Source: an uncultured Bacteroidales bacterium
Lineage (GTDB): Bacteria > Bacteroidota > Bacteroidia > Bacteroidales > UBA932
Length of the DNA: 64,000 bases
Direction: 5' to 3'
NCBI GenBank assembly: GCA_944322565.1
Contig: CALUPG010000010.1
Location: forward strand, 1 to 64,000
Part shown: in pieces, positions 7,828-15,645 of the stretch
Layout: each line of letters opens with the position of its first letter
Numbering within the stretch: position 1 is the stretch's first letter
The notes under the pieces: model-generated
Seen by the model: only the letters and a program-made list of their open reading frames with translations
Database searches by the model: none
What the model was told of the DNA's origin: nothing
Position numbers and translations under genes: made by a program

Positions 7828-8934
7828 TTATCTCAAAGATGCCGCAAGGTCGGCAAGCACAATTGCCGTCATTGCCTCCACGACAACAGGAGCCCTGAGG
7901 GCAAAGCAAGTGTCATGACGTCCTGAGATTTTCAGGTCCGACACTTCCCCTCTCGTAAAATTATATGTCCGCTGAAGTCCGGATATGCTTGACGCCGGCT
8001 TGAATGCCACCCGGAAAACTACAGGGTTGCCGTTGGTAAGACCACCGTTGATGCCACCGGCTCCGTTGCGAGAAGTCTTTCCGTCAAAGGATATTATCGG
8101 ATCATTATGCTCGGAGCCCTTCATCCTGGCGGAGGCAAAGCCATCCCCGAATTCAATGCCACGCACGCCGGGGATTGAAAAGACGGCATGGGATACGAGA
8201 GACTCGACAGAATCAAAGAACGGCTCGCCCAGTCCGACAGGGACATTGGCCACGACACATTCAGCCACACCTCCGAGCGAATCGCCTTCAGTTTCCGCCG
8301 CATCAAGCTCCGGCTTCCATAGCTCCGCATCCGAAAAATGGCATTGCTCCGGATTTCCCGACCCGATGTTCTCGTCAGGAATACCGGACAAATGCTTTTC
8401 CCGGGGACTGCCGCCTGCCTTGCGGACGGCACGGGCAAGTGCTTCCGACCTCAACACTCCGCCTATTTCCGTCAATGACGCAGTTATGGCAATGCCGTAT
8501 CCGGCAAGGATTTTCTTTGCTGCCGCACCTGCAGCCACAATCGGAAGAGTCAGTCTTCCGGAAAAATGACCTCCGCCCCTTATGTCATTGAAATCATGCC
8601 ATTTCACACCGGCAGCAAAGTCCGCGTGTCCGGGGCGGGGAATCTCCTTGAATAACTTGTAATCTGCGGGTTTGACATCCTCATTCAAGAAAAAAACGGC
8701 AATAGGAGCTCCGGTCGCATGTCCGGCAAAGACTCCGCTGATTATCTGCGGCCGGTCAGACTCATGCCTGGACGATGTCCCCCTTTTCCCGCTTTGCCGG
8801 CGGAGTATATCAGACTCAAAGTCTTTTTCCGAAAGTTCAAGTCCGGCAGGCACCCCGTCAAGGACAACTCCGATGCCGGTGCCATGGGATTCTCCGAATA
8901 TGCTTATCCTGAAATTTCTTCCGAATGTATTCAT
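7828..8934 (-). CDS. aroC: Chorismate synthase
   Basis: A 368-residue enzyme that converts 5-enolpyruvylshikimate 3-phosphate to chorismate using reduced FMN. The family signatures are present: GESHGTGIGVVLDGVPAG near the N-terminus, RPGHADFAAGVKWHDFNDIRGGGHFSGRLT, the glycine-rich NGAGGINGGLTNGNPVVF segment, and the C-terminal GRHDTCFALRAPVVVEAM. Length is normal. It lies 10 bp after the AroD-AroA fusion gene, in the same operon as aroB, so three of the late shikimate steps are encoded together. Confidence 0.96.
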   Translation of the reverse strand: MNTFGRNFRISIFGESHGTGIGVVLDGVPAGLELSEKDFESDILRRQSGKRGTSSRHESDRPQIISGVFAGHATGAPIAVFFLNEDVKPADYKLFKEIPRPGHADFAAGVKWHDFNDIRGGGHFSGRLTLPIVAAGAAAKKILAGYGIAITASLTEIGGVLRSEALARAVRKAGGSPREKHLSGIPDENIGSGNPEQCHFSDAELWKPELDAAETEGDSLGGVAECVVANVPVGLGEPFFDSVESLVSHAVFSIPGVRGIEFGDGFASARMKGSEHNDPIISFDGKTSRNGAGGINGGLTNGNPVVFRVAFKPASSISGLQRTYNFTRGEVSDLKISGRHDTCFALRAPVVVEAMTAIVLADLAASLR

Positions 8935-8944
8935 ATCATCATAT

Positions 8945-10984
8945 TTATCCGTTATATCTTAATTTTCCGAACATTTCGAAGAATGCCGGGAATGACTTCG
9001 CCACACATTCACGGTCATCGATGTTGACCGGAGAATCTGCCCCAAGTCCGGCAACAGCAAGCGCCATTGCCATCCTGTGGTCATGGAAAGATGAATAGTC
9101 TCCGCCCTTGAGAAGGGACCCTGTCAGGATTCTCATGGAGAGAGACTGCCCGTCAACATACAGCACATCATCCGCGATTCGTGCAGAAACTCCCATCTTC
9201 TCCAGCATGGCAAGAATGGCAGCCGCCCTGTCGCTTTCCTTATGCACAAGTCTTCCGGTACCCCTGAGACTGCTCCTGCCCTGACAGAAAGCGGAAAGCA
9301 CAGACGCAATCGGGAAAAGGTCCGGACAATTGTTCAAATCGGCATCAAAGGCATTCAGAGGAGCCCTCTGGACAGTTATTTCACCCCTGTCACCGTCTGT
9401 CTGCGAAAGACTTGCACCGGCATCCATCAGAATATCCATTATGGAAAGGTCGGCCTGGACGGATGTAGTATCAAGCCCCGACAGCCTCGCACGGCCGAAC
9501 ACAGCCCCGGCCACGAGGAAATTTGCCGCAGAACTCCAGTCTGCCTCGAGCGGGAACTCCGCAGGACGATATTTCTGCATTCCCCGGATTCTGAATTCAA
9601 TGTCGGTACAGTATGACCAGTCTCCTCCCGAGTCGATGAAATCTTGCCCTCCGAGCATCTCACTTGAAACTCTTATCCCGAATTTTTTCAGCACATCAAG
9701 AGTCATGTACATGTACGGGATACTCCTCGGCTCATGGACCGTCAGACGGGAATCCTTTTCAAGCAGCGGCAATGACATGAGCAGGCCGGAAACAGTCTGT
9801 GAGCCATGCAGCCCTGATATTTCGGCCCGGCAGGCCTTCAGCGGCCCCTTTACAGTCACAGGCACAGTCAGCGGTTCCCCGGACATACCGCCAGAACCAC
9901 CTGTCTGTTCTGCACACCCGGAGACAGAAACCGAGAATTTCTCAAGAATCTCCCCCACACCGGACATCGGACGGCAGGCAAGAGTCCCCGAACCGGACAC
10001 AGTGACAGGAGTATCCGACAAGACAGCAGACAGCGGAAAGACAATACGGGCAAGAAGCCCGGACTCACCCACATCAATTCCCGACAGATTGAGACATCCC
10101 GGGGCGGCAGCCACGCCTTCTATCTCAAGACTGTCCCCATCTGCGGCTACACGGGCGCCCAATGCCTCAGCGACTTTGAGTGCTGAAACATTGTCTCCGC
10201 ACGGAGTATAGCCTGTCAGCCGGGACTTCCCCGGAGCAAGTGCCGCAGCAATTATTGCCCTCTGGGCAAAACTCTTGGATGACGGCATCCGCATCGCATC
10301 CCCGTCAACGAATCTGAAACCGCCATAGACTTCCGCCCCCATCTCATCTGCCGGATATTGGCCGGGGGCGGCAGGGACTTCTCCGGGAAGAGAGGCGTAT
10401 GTATACGGAGAACCTTTTTTAAGACAGTCAATTCTGGATTCACGGCCTTCGTTTCCCATACAGAATGCTATCAAAGTACCAGGCTCGGCGTCGTCATACA
10501 GTGACATCACCCGGTTGACATCGGCCGGACAGGAGGCCATCGTAACAATCTTGATGACCTGGGCCCCCTCCCGGACACATCTGTCTGCAACAGAAACAAG
10601 GGCCTGCATGGAATCCGTACCTTCAAAATTGTGATACGACCTGATGAACACTGTCCCGCATTCCATCGCCGCCCGCCTTACTCTCTTGGACATGGAACGG
10701 GGGGCATCCAATTCAATGTCAACATATTTAGCCCCGGCCTCAATGGCCGCCACAAGGCGTTTTTCACACACCATCGAAGCCGCAATCTCATTCAAGGACA
10801 GGTCCGCCGCCATTACTTCACTCACACGGCAAGTCGCCGTCAGCGGCACATCCGAAGAAAAGCAGCTGCGGATTTCCGGCTCGGACAGAGGACATCTGTC
10901 AAGCCTGATTTCCGCCATCTCGCAATGTTCCAGAATTGTCTGGATTTCGTCAAAAGTCTTGTTCTGTATAACGGTGCATATCAT
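8945..10984 (-). CDS. aroDA: AroD-AroA fusion: dehydroquinate dehydratase / EPSP synthase
   Basis: A 679-residue fusion. Residues 1 to about 215 are a type I 3-dehydroquinate dehydratase: the catalytic histidine is in RSYHNFEGT and the Schiff-base lysine in QVIKIVTMA. Residues from about 235 to the end are EPSP synthase: MPSSKSFAQRAIIAAALAPG, CGDNVSALKVAEALGA, SGSQTVSGLLMSLPLL-like (GLHGSQTVSGLL), EADWSSAANFLVAGA, and HKESDRAAAI. The two activities are steps 3 and 6 of the shikimate pathway. The ATG at 10984 starts the dehydratase domain directly, and an upstream frame start at 11188 would overlap aroB by almost 200 bp. A proline-glycine linker (GEVPAAPGQYPADEMG) joins the domains. Confidence 0.92.
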   Translation of the reverse strand: MICTVIQNKTFDEIQTILEHCEMAEIRLDRCPLSEPEIRSCFSSDVPLTATCRVSEVMAADLSLNEIAASMVCEKRLVAAIEAGAKYVDIELDAPRSMSKRVRRAAMECGTVFIRSYHNFEGTDSMQALVSVADRCVREGAQVIKIVTMASCPADVNRVMSLYDDAEPGTLIAFCMGNEGRESRIDCLKKGSPYTYASLPGEVPAAPGQYPADEMGAEVYGGFRFVDGDAMRMPSSKSFAQRAIIAAALAPGKSRLTGYTPCGDNVSALKVAEALGARVAADGDSLEIEGVAAAPGCLNLSGIDVGESGLLARIVFPLSAVLSDTPVTVSGSGTLACRPMSGVGEILEKFSVSVSGCAEQTGGSGGMSGEPLTVPVTVKGPLKACRAEISGLHGSQTVSGLLMSLPLLEKDSRLTVHEPRSIPYMYMTLDVLKKFGIRVSSEMLGGQDFIDSGGDWSYCTDIEFRIRGMQKYRPAEFPLEADWSSAANFLVAGAVFGRARLSGLDTTSVQADLSIMDILMDAGASLSQTDGDRGEITVQRAPLNAFDADLNNCPDLFPIASVLSAFCQGRSSLRGTGRLVHKESDRAAAILAMLEKMGVSARIADDVLYVDGQSLSMRILTGSLLKGGDYSSFHDHRMAMALAVAGLGADSPVNIDDRECVAKSFPAFFEMFGKLRYNG

Positions 10985-10995
10985 ACGCCTGCATC

Positions 10996-12213
10996 TTAAA
11001 TAATATATTTTCCCCGATGTCCGGATTCCTGCCCATACCACTCCAGCAGACGGACCGCTTCGTCCGCAGTCATTATCTTTTCCGAGACATGACCGATATC
11101 GCCTATCAAGATGAAGTGAACCTGCCCCGATTCGGATTTCTTGTCCTTTGCCATGGCTGCGACAAGGGATGTCTGCGGCACAGGACATTCAGTCGGCAGT
11201 CCACATGAGACGAAATCCCGCTTAAGTCTGTCTGTCAACCCGGCAGCAGCGATGCCAGAAGCCTCTGAAAGCCTTGCTGCCATGATAATTCCGACAGCTA
11301 CGGCCTTGCCATGGGTCAGCTTCCGGTCAGAAGGAGAGACCACTCCGCAGGAAAGAGGCTTTTCCTTGCGCTCCGCATATTCCTCATGTTCAATCGCATG
11401 AGCAAAAGTATGTCCCAGATTCAGGACTCGTCTCTGTCCTGATTCAAACGGGTCTCCGGCGACAATCCCGGCCTTGGTTTCCGCCGCAGCCCGGACAAGA
11501 GCCGTCAGCTCCTCCATATTTTCCGAAAGGAAAGTCCGGAATACATTGTCATCCGGTTCTGCTGACGAGACTTGGGACAGAGAGTCCATCCTGGCCTTGA
11601 GCCCGGAAAGAAAACATACCGCCCGGCTGTACCATCCGCCGTCCGAAATGATGAATGTCTTGAGCATTTCTGCCGCTCCTGAAAGAAAGTCCCTGTATGG
11701 CAAGGTCAAAAGCACTTCGGCGCACAGCCACACGAAATCAGGCTGCCGCACAGTCCCGATGATGTTCTTGTAAGAATCCAGATTGACCCCTGTCTTGCCG
11801 CCGACAGAAGCGTCCACCTGCGCAAGAAGCGTCGTTGGAATATAAGAGCACCTTATGCCCCGCATATAGACAGATGCCGCAAATCCGACTATATCTGTCG
11901 TAATGCCCCCACCTATTGCGAGCAAGAGCGACCGTCGGTCAGCCCCGCGCTCCAGAAGCCATCGGCAGATATCCGTGACTGTTTCAATGGTCTTCTTCCC
12001 TTCCGAAGCCATGAGCGGATACATCCCTGAGACATGGCATCCGGCATGTCCGAGCTGACCTGCAATCTCTCGGGCAACTGCCCCTGCATTCATGTCATAG
12101 ACTGCATAGACTGCCGAATAACCGGCAGAAGATGACGAAAATTCCCGTATCTCCGTCACCTCCTGAAGAGTTTCAGAAAAATATATCCTGTGCAATGTCT
12201 CCGAACTGTCCAT
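10996..12213 (-). CDS. aroB: 3-dehydroquinate synthase
   Basis: A 405-residue NAD- and zinc-dependent enzyme that makes 3-dehydroquinate from DAHP. The signatures are ETVTDICRWLLERGADRRSLLLAIGGGITTDIVGFAASVYMRGIRCSYIPTTLLAQVDASVGGKTGVN, LNLGHTFAHAIEHE and THGKAVAVGIIMAARLSE, which hold the zinc ligands. It is slightly longer than usual because of an insertion around residues 160-200. The start at 12213 (MDSSETLHRIYF) matches the family, and the frame upstream is junk. It is the first gene of aroB-aroDA-aroC, with a TAACTTTG promoter element 66 bp before the ATG. Confidence 0.95.
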   Translation of the reverse strand: MDSSETLHRIYFSETLQEVTEIREFSSSSAGYSAVYAVYDMNAGAVAREIAGQLGHAGCHVSGMYPLMASEGKKTIETVTDICRWLLERGADRRSLLLAIGGGITTDIVGFAASVYMRGIRCSYIPTTLLAQVDASVGGKTGVNLDSYKNIIGTVRQPDFVWLCAEVLLTLPYRDFLSGAAEMLKTFIISDGGWYSRAVCFLSGLKARMDSLSQVSSAEPDDNVFRTFLSENMEELTALVRAAAETKAGIVAGDPFESGQRRVLNLGHTFAHAIEHEEYAERKEKPLSCGVVSPSDRKLTHGKAVAVGIIMAARLSEASGIAAAGLTDRLKRDFVSCGLPTECPVPQTSLVAAMAKDKKSESGQVHFILIGDIGHVSEKIMTADEAVRLLEWYGQESGHRGKYII

Positions 12214-12279
12214 AAAACTCTGCTGTCGGCATCCGCCAAAATACGAACTGCTGCCATGCGGGCCACACACTGCCGCCAA

Positions 12280-12287
12280 CAAAGTTA
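12280..12287 (-). promoter_or_regulatory. -7 promoter element of the aro operon
   Basis: The minus strand reads TAACTTTG (TAnnTTTG), 66 bp upstream of the aroB start. Confidence 0.5.
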
Positions 12288-12534
12288 GGAATTAAATACA
12301 AAAAGAAAAACCTTAAATTGCCACGCAAGGTGTGCAATTCAAGGCATACAAAATAGAAATAAACACACAACACAATATTGCATAGCACAACCTGTGCCAA
12401 ACTGCAATACCCTCATTCTTCCGGGATGCCGGCTGAATGAGGGCGCAAAGATAAGCAAAAAGTCCGAATCTCCATCAAATCTCCGAATCAGGCCTAAAAT
12501 ACGCGATAATATTGCATATTAATGCAAATTGTAA

Positions 12535-12542
12535 TACCTTTG
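12535..12542 (+). promoter_or_regulatory. -7 promoter element of tRNA-Leu
   Basis: TACCTTTG, a perfect TAnnTTTG match, 24 bp before the tRNA. A TTG-rich -33 region lies about 20 bp upstream. The intergenic stretch 12288-12534 otherwise shows no gene. Confidence 0.6.
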
Positions 12543-12566
12543 CCGTCCTATCGCAAATGCCGCAAT

Positions 12567-12650
12567 GCCCGGATGGCGGAATCGGTAGACGCGTTGGTCT
12601 CAAACACCAATGTCCGAAAGGATGTGCCGGTTCGACCCCGGCTCCGGGTA
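12567..12650 (+). tRNA. tRNA-Leu (anticodon CAA)
   Basis: An 84-base class II tRNA. The acceptor stem GCCCGGA pairs with TCCGGGT (last pair G-U) followed by discriminator A. The anticodon stem TTGGT/ACCAA encloses the loop CTCAAAC, giving anticodon CAA. A variable arm (TGTCCGAAAGGATG) and the T arm (GGTTCGACCCC) are present. CCA is not encoded. Its 3' end forms one side of a 66-bp direct repeat that bounds the integrated element downstream. Confidence 0.95.
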
Positions 12651-12701
12651 CAAAGATAGCCTCACAATCGCTTGATTATGAGGCTTTTTAATTTTAGCAG
12701 G
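12636..12701 (+). repeat. attL: tRNA-Leu 3' end plus terminator (direct repeat 1)
   Basis: This 66-bp copy holds the last 15 bases of tRNA-Leu and the following terminator. It differs from the copy at 21226-21291 at only three positions, two of which are just outside or at the end of the tRNA. Integration therefore restored the tRNA 3' end. Confidence 0.9.
12659..12690 (+). terminator. Terminator of tRNA-Leu
   Basis: GCCTCA (12659-12664) pairs with TGAGGC (12679-12684), with an inner ATC/GAT pairing, followed by TTTTTA. The same hairpin is duplicated at 21249-21280 as part of attR. Confidence 0.75.
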
Positions 12702-12702
12702 G

Positions 12703-12752
12703 TGTACTAAAGGAGTACTACTGCGCGAAAAATCGCAAAGGAAAGTCAAAAA
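12703..12752. repeat. Subterminal repeat, left copy (GTGTACTAAAGG type)
   Basis: The sequence TGTACTAAAGGAGTACTA followed by CGCGAAAAATC and AAAGTCAA is closely matched, in the same orientation, at 21092-21145 beside the integrase. Two such repeats just inside the att sites fit arm-type binding sites for the tyrosine integrase. Confidence 0.55.
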
Positions 12753-12816
12753 TATTGCTATTCTGAAAATTATCATTACATTTGCAATGTCATATTGGAG
12801 TGACTATAGCAAAATA

Positions 12817-12854
12817 AGGCAGGCATCTATCCCTAAATGGGTGCCTGCTTTTTT
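12817..12854 (+). terminator. Rho-independent terminator inside left end of element
   Basis: GCAGGCA (12819-12825) pairs with TGCCTGC (12842-12848), followed by six T. It reads on the plus strand and would stop transcription entering the element from tRNA-Leu. Confidence 0.75.
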
Positions 12855-12877
12855 GAACTCTACCGAGGGGAGGTAAT

Positions 12878-12967
12878 TATGCGAGGAGCCAATTGTTCTA
12901 CAGCTATAGTCTATTTAATCCAATATGAAAAAGAGAACAAATTGCAAGTTCGTAATAATCTCCATTA
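12878..12967 (+). CDS. Possible 29-residue peptide
   Basis: A short frame with a strong GGGGAGG ribosome-binding site 6-8 bases before ATG, directly after the terminator at 12817-12854. The peptide starts MRGANCSTAIVYLIQYEKEN. No family is recognised and no promoter is evident between the terminator and the start, so this may be chance. Confidence 0.2.
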
Positions 12968-13126
12968 GGGTGGAGATTGTCAGACTTGTCAGAATCAAGG
13001 CGTACAAGCGCATTCGATTCGGCAAGATTGAACGGGTAAGGAGCCACATCAGACGGTATTAGGGTACTGGCTGACTGGATTTGACCCGGTGCTGATATCA
13101 GGCACTCTTCCCTATCCCCTCGGTTT

Positions 13127-13615
13127 TTAGAAATCAATACTTTCCAGACTGTTATACAGGGGTATATACCCGAAAATGTTCAATGCCTTTTGGTGCTTCT
13201 CGTTGATTTTGGAAAGGCGTTCCGCCTTTTCCGTGTCGTTCAGTTCCTTTGCCCTCTTGTATGACTTCCTGCCACGGTCAAAATTGTGCTTCAAGTCATT
13301 GATTTTCGTGTGTATGGCAGTGTAGTTGCCAGAATGAGCTATCCTGTACACATACTCGAAGTAGTCCGTTTTCTTGTCGTGGGTCAGCAGTTCCAACGCT
13401 GCAAGCACGTCTTCATCCACACCTTTCCGGCGCAAATCATCTATCGTCAAATCAGAGTCCTCGACCACATCATGCAGGAAACCTGCCTTGATTTCAGCGT
13501 CATTGCTGCCCATGATACCGACCGCAATCGGGTGCAGGATAGCAGGCTTGCCATCCAAATCTTTCTGTCCTCTATGCGCATCAAGCGCAATCTGCAATGT
13601 TTCTTCTATCGTCAT
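13127..13615 (-). CDS. Small HD-domain hydrolase (Mesh1/SAH-like), element copy
   Basis: A 162-residue HD phosphohydrolase. Metal ligands are visible at about H28 (ILHPIAV), H48-D49 (FLHDVVEDSD, with the ED pair typical of ppGpp hydrolases) and D107 (HTKINDLKHN). This is the arrangement of small alarmone hydrolases and Mesh1, so it may cleave (p)ppGpp or a related nucleotide, but the substrate is inferred. It is nearly the same as the protein encoded at 21363-21824, just outside the right att site, except for an extra C-terminal tail (GYIPLYNSLESIDF). It follows a 107-residue hypothetical gene by 14 bp and is probably co-transcribed with it. Confidence 0.85.
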   Translation of the reverse strand: MTIEETLQIALDAHRGQKDLDGKPAILHPIAVGIMGSNDAEIKAGFLHDVVEDSDLTIDDLRRKGVDEDVLAALELLTHDKKTDYFEYVYRIAHSGNYTAIHTKINDLKHNFDRGRKSYKRAKELNDTEKAERLSKINEKHQKALNIFGYIPLYNSLESIDF

Positions 13616-13629
13616 TTTATTCGTTTATA

Positions 13630-13953
13630 TTAGCCACAATAGATATTGTACTTCAGATGATTATCATAGACAAACTCCGAAAACCTGTCGAATGCATCTG
13701 GCGTGCTGTAGTCCCGTTTCAGCACATCAATGAGTTCCTTGTCTGTCTTGACACCCATAGCAGACCTCAACTGTTCTACTGGCAGGTCGGATATTACCCG
13801 TTCATAGTCAGAGTCCCCGAACATTTCATCACACAATGACCCAATGTCTTGCTGCTCGAATGTGACAAACCCGTCTTTTATCTCAACTCTGATGCTTCTT
13901 GCCGCATTCGGGTTGTTGTCATGGTAGAGTTCCGTAAATTGTTGTTTTGTCAT
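13630..13953 (-). CDS. Hypothetical protein upstream of HD hydrolase
   Basis: A 107-residue soluble, acidic protein starting MTKQQFTELYHDNNPNAARS. The frame extends upstream to 14052, but that part is a cysteine-rich and hydrophobic jumble, so I chose the ATG at 13953. The region QQDIGSLCDEMFGDSDYERVISDLP and the C-terminal DAFDRFSEFVYDNH look helical. No family is recognised. It precedes the HD hydrolase by 14 bp, so the two are likely co-expressed. Confidence 0.6.
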   Translation of the reverse strand: MTKQQFTELYHDNNPNAARSIRVEIKDGFVTFEQQDIGSLCDEMFGDSDYERVISDLPVEQLRSAMGVKTDKELIDVLKRDYSTPDAFDRFSEFVYDNHLKYNIYCG

Positions 13954-14173
13954 AGTATCATGATTAAAAGGACAAACTGGATATGCCCGACAGCACAAAA
14001 ACAATATCCATATCGAGAACCTGTTCCGCATCAAAATCAATGGCAAAAGCAAAGGAATTCAACGAATAAAAAGCGGAACAGCCAAACATGTCATCTGCCA
14101 TAAGCAGATAAAGAACCGGAAATCATTGGTCAAATGATTCTGATCATATTCAGACTGTCAGGCATACCCATTC

Positions 14174-14206
14174 AGGCAGGTTTCGTGCAAGCACCCAGCC
14201 CTGCCT
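14174..14206 (-). other. Nested hairpin after truncated coiled-coil gene
   Basis: The outer stem AGGCAGG/CCTGCCT encloses an inner hairpin GTGC-AA-GCAC with spacers of 4 and 5 bases. It starts 6 bp past the stop of the coiled-coil gene. The same geometry (7-4-4-2-4-5-7) with a different outer stem recurs at 30851-30883 after the paralogous gene, so the structure is conserved while the stem sequence is not. Confidence 0.6.
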
Positions 14207-14212
14207 TATTTG

Positions 14213-14857
14213 TCACAATGTCCTTATTTTCTCATATATCGGTTTCAGTGAATCAGGAATGGCAATTTTCAGATTTTCAATCTCCCTGGACCTGGCTTCC
14301 TTTTCCCGCATGATCCTTTCTTTCAGGTTGACCAGGTCATTCGCCCATTTGTCATGCTCTATCGTCCACTTGTCATTCTTGTGCCTCCAGTCCTCATCAA
14401 TACGCCTCTCAATCTCATTCTTCATCCCGTTGAGTTCCGCCTGCGCCTTGCGGTGTTCGGACTGCAGGGCGAAAAACAGGGCATCTATCTCCTGTTCTTC
14501 GATGTTGGGATAATATGAGTATATCAATGTATCTTTCCCGTTCTCCTTGACCTGTTTAGGCGACAGCTTCCTGCCCATGAAATCCTTTCTCGCTTCAGAA
14601 TACTCTCCGTCCGGATGTATGAATTTGCCTATGACCGCACATCTTGTCTCAAGTTCAAGATAATGATTCCGTTCCTTGATGGAAAATGTGTCCAGCACCT
14701 GTTCAAATGTCAATTTTTCATCCTTCTTCGGTTCCTGTTCGGCAAGTTTCTTTATTTCGTCTGCGCCATAATCGTTCAAACCCTGTTTCAGCCTGTCCTT
14801 TGCCTTTATCGCTTCACGCAGATATGCAATATTTGTATGTCTTATCGGTTTCTGCTG
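14213..14857 (-). pseudogene. 5'-truncated paralog of the coiled-coil protein at 30932-31810
   Basis: From about 14835 this frame aligns with residues 105 to 292 of the intact paralog: YLREAIKAKDRL, IHPDGEYSEARKDF, NGKDTLIYSYYPN, EHRKAQAELNGMK, and the C-terminal IPDSLKPIYEK. A long charged coiled coil fills the last 90 residues. The first 100 or so residues of the paralog are missing. Upstream, the frame runs straight through the operator and promoter at 14858-14892, so the apparent ATG start at 14913 or beyond lies before transcription begins and is not real. No in-frame ATG follows the promoter, only a TTG at about 14860. I infer a deletion that removed the start and N-terminal part but kept the promoter. 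Confidence 0.7.
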
Positions 14858-14892
14858 CAAAGTAAATACATTGTTGTACCAAACTGCGGCAC
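14858..14892 (-). promoter_or_regulatory. Operator/promoter copy A (palindrome plus -7 element)
   Basis: The imperfect palindrome at 14876-14892 (minus strand GTGCC-GCAGTTT-GGTAC) lies 10 bp before TTACTTTG at 14865-14858, one base off TAnnTTTG. The arrangement matches the copies at 17562-17595 and 31840-31874, including a shared TTTGCA-CAG stretch. It is the likely binding site for the WYL regulators. Confidence 0.75.
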
Positions 14893-14940
14893 AAGTGTTT
14901 TTTTTAAGTGATGCTGACATTTGTAAATCTGCCCAAGAAA

Positions 14941-15621
14941 TCATTTGGTTATGTCAATTTCAAGAAAATACCAGTCACTCTGCCCATCTGAAGGATCCCA
15001 CTCCACTTCATATTCTTTGGTCAAATGCAATTCCTGAGGGAGCTTCGTTTCTCTGTTATCATGATACCTGACATACTTCACCGTTTTCTCAACAAGTCCA
15101 AACTCAGGATAATCGTCTGCCTTTGTCTTATATGCATTCTTCTTTTTATATGATTCAGAATCGGTAATAAGATAGAAGCGCCCTTCTGAATATCGAGTGA
15201 CTCCCTCTTCTCCATTGGCGTTTACTCGCTTATCCAAAGCGGCTATATCTTGATATGCCTTAAACATTTTGCTTGTAAAAGTATGCTCCGTTTTAAAGAA
15301 CTTCAATTCTATGGCACACGCATAAATTTTTCTATTGTCTTCCTTAAATCCGCACGTTATATCTATTCTCTCGCTTCCTTTTCCTGACGGAACACCCCAC
15401 TTGGTTTCAACTTCAAGGTAAAAATCCTCATTGCTGCACACTCTCATTTCACCTATGCGTTTTATTGTTGACGCAAAATAAAATTGAAAACCAGCTTCAT
15501 TGTCAATTTCGACATTAAATGTACCGTTCCTAAACTGCCATTTAAAGACTTCCCACGCCTCATCAAGAATTTTTTTCATCCTTGACGGGTAGTCTGTTTT
15601 GATTGATTGTAATTCAGTCAT
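14941..15621 (-). CDS. PD-(D/E)XK-like protein, active-site motif intact
   Basis: A 226-residue protein. The segment ERIDITCGFKEDNRKIYACAIELKFFK carries the D...E-x-K spacing of PD-(D/E)XK nucleases, with a short hairpin between. The rest (KTKADDYPEFGL, KYVRYHDNRE, SDWYFLEIDITK) is shared almost motif by motif with the C-terminal half of the 628-residue protein encoded just upstream. The assignment as a nuclease is inference from the motif; the family itself is not one I recognise. The start at 15621 (MTELQS) is preferred over a TTG at 15630. It lies 24 bp after the 628-residue gene and is probably the second gene of that operon. Confidence 0.65.
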   Translation of the reverse strand: MTELQSIKTDYPSRMKKILDEAWEVFKWQFRNGTFNVEIDNEAGFQFYFASTIKRIGEMRVCSNEDFYLEVETKWGVPSGKGSERIDITCGFKEDNRKIYACAIELKFFKTEHTFTSKMFKAYQDIAALDKRVNANGEEGVTRYSEGRFYLITDSESYKKKNAYKTKADDYPEFGLVEKTVKYVRYHDNRETKLPQELHLTKEYEVEWDPSDGQSDWYFLEIDITK

Positions 15622-15645
15622 AATTAACAATATTTATATTAAACA

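Noticed and set aside
9330-10211. A 293-codon frame antisense to aroDA
   Set aside because: The AroD-AroA product on the minus strand is unmistakable, and the antisense product is a proline/serine-rich jumble.
12567-12650. Reading the tRNA-Leu variable arm as a sign of a pseudo-tRNA
   Set aside because: All stems pair and the long variable arm is normal for leucine tRNAs; the tRNA is intact despite the insertion.
12904-13137. A 77-codon minus-strand frame downstream of the element HD gene
   Set aside because: It overlaps the end of the HD gene, has no ribosome-binding site or family resemblance, and its composition is not typical of a folded protein.
14858-14944. Upstream extension of the truncated coiled-coil gene to an ATG at or near 14913
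   Set aside because: The extension would translate the operator and promoter; the same operator is upstream of transcription in the two other copies.
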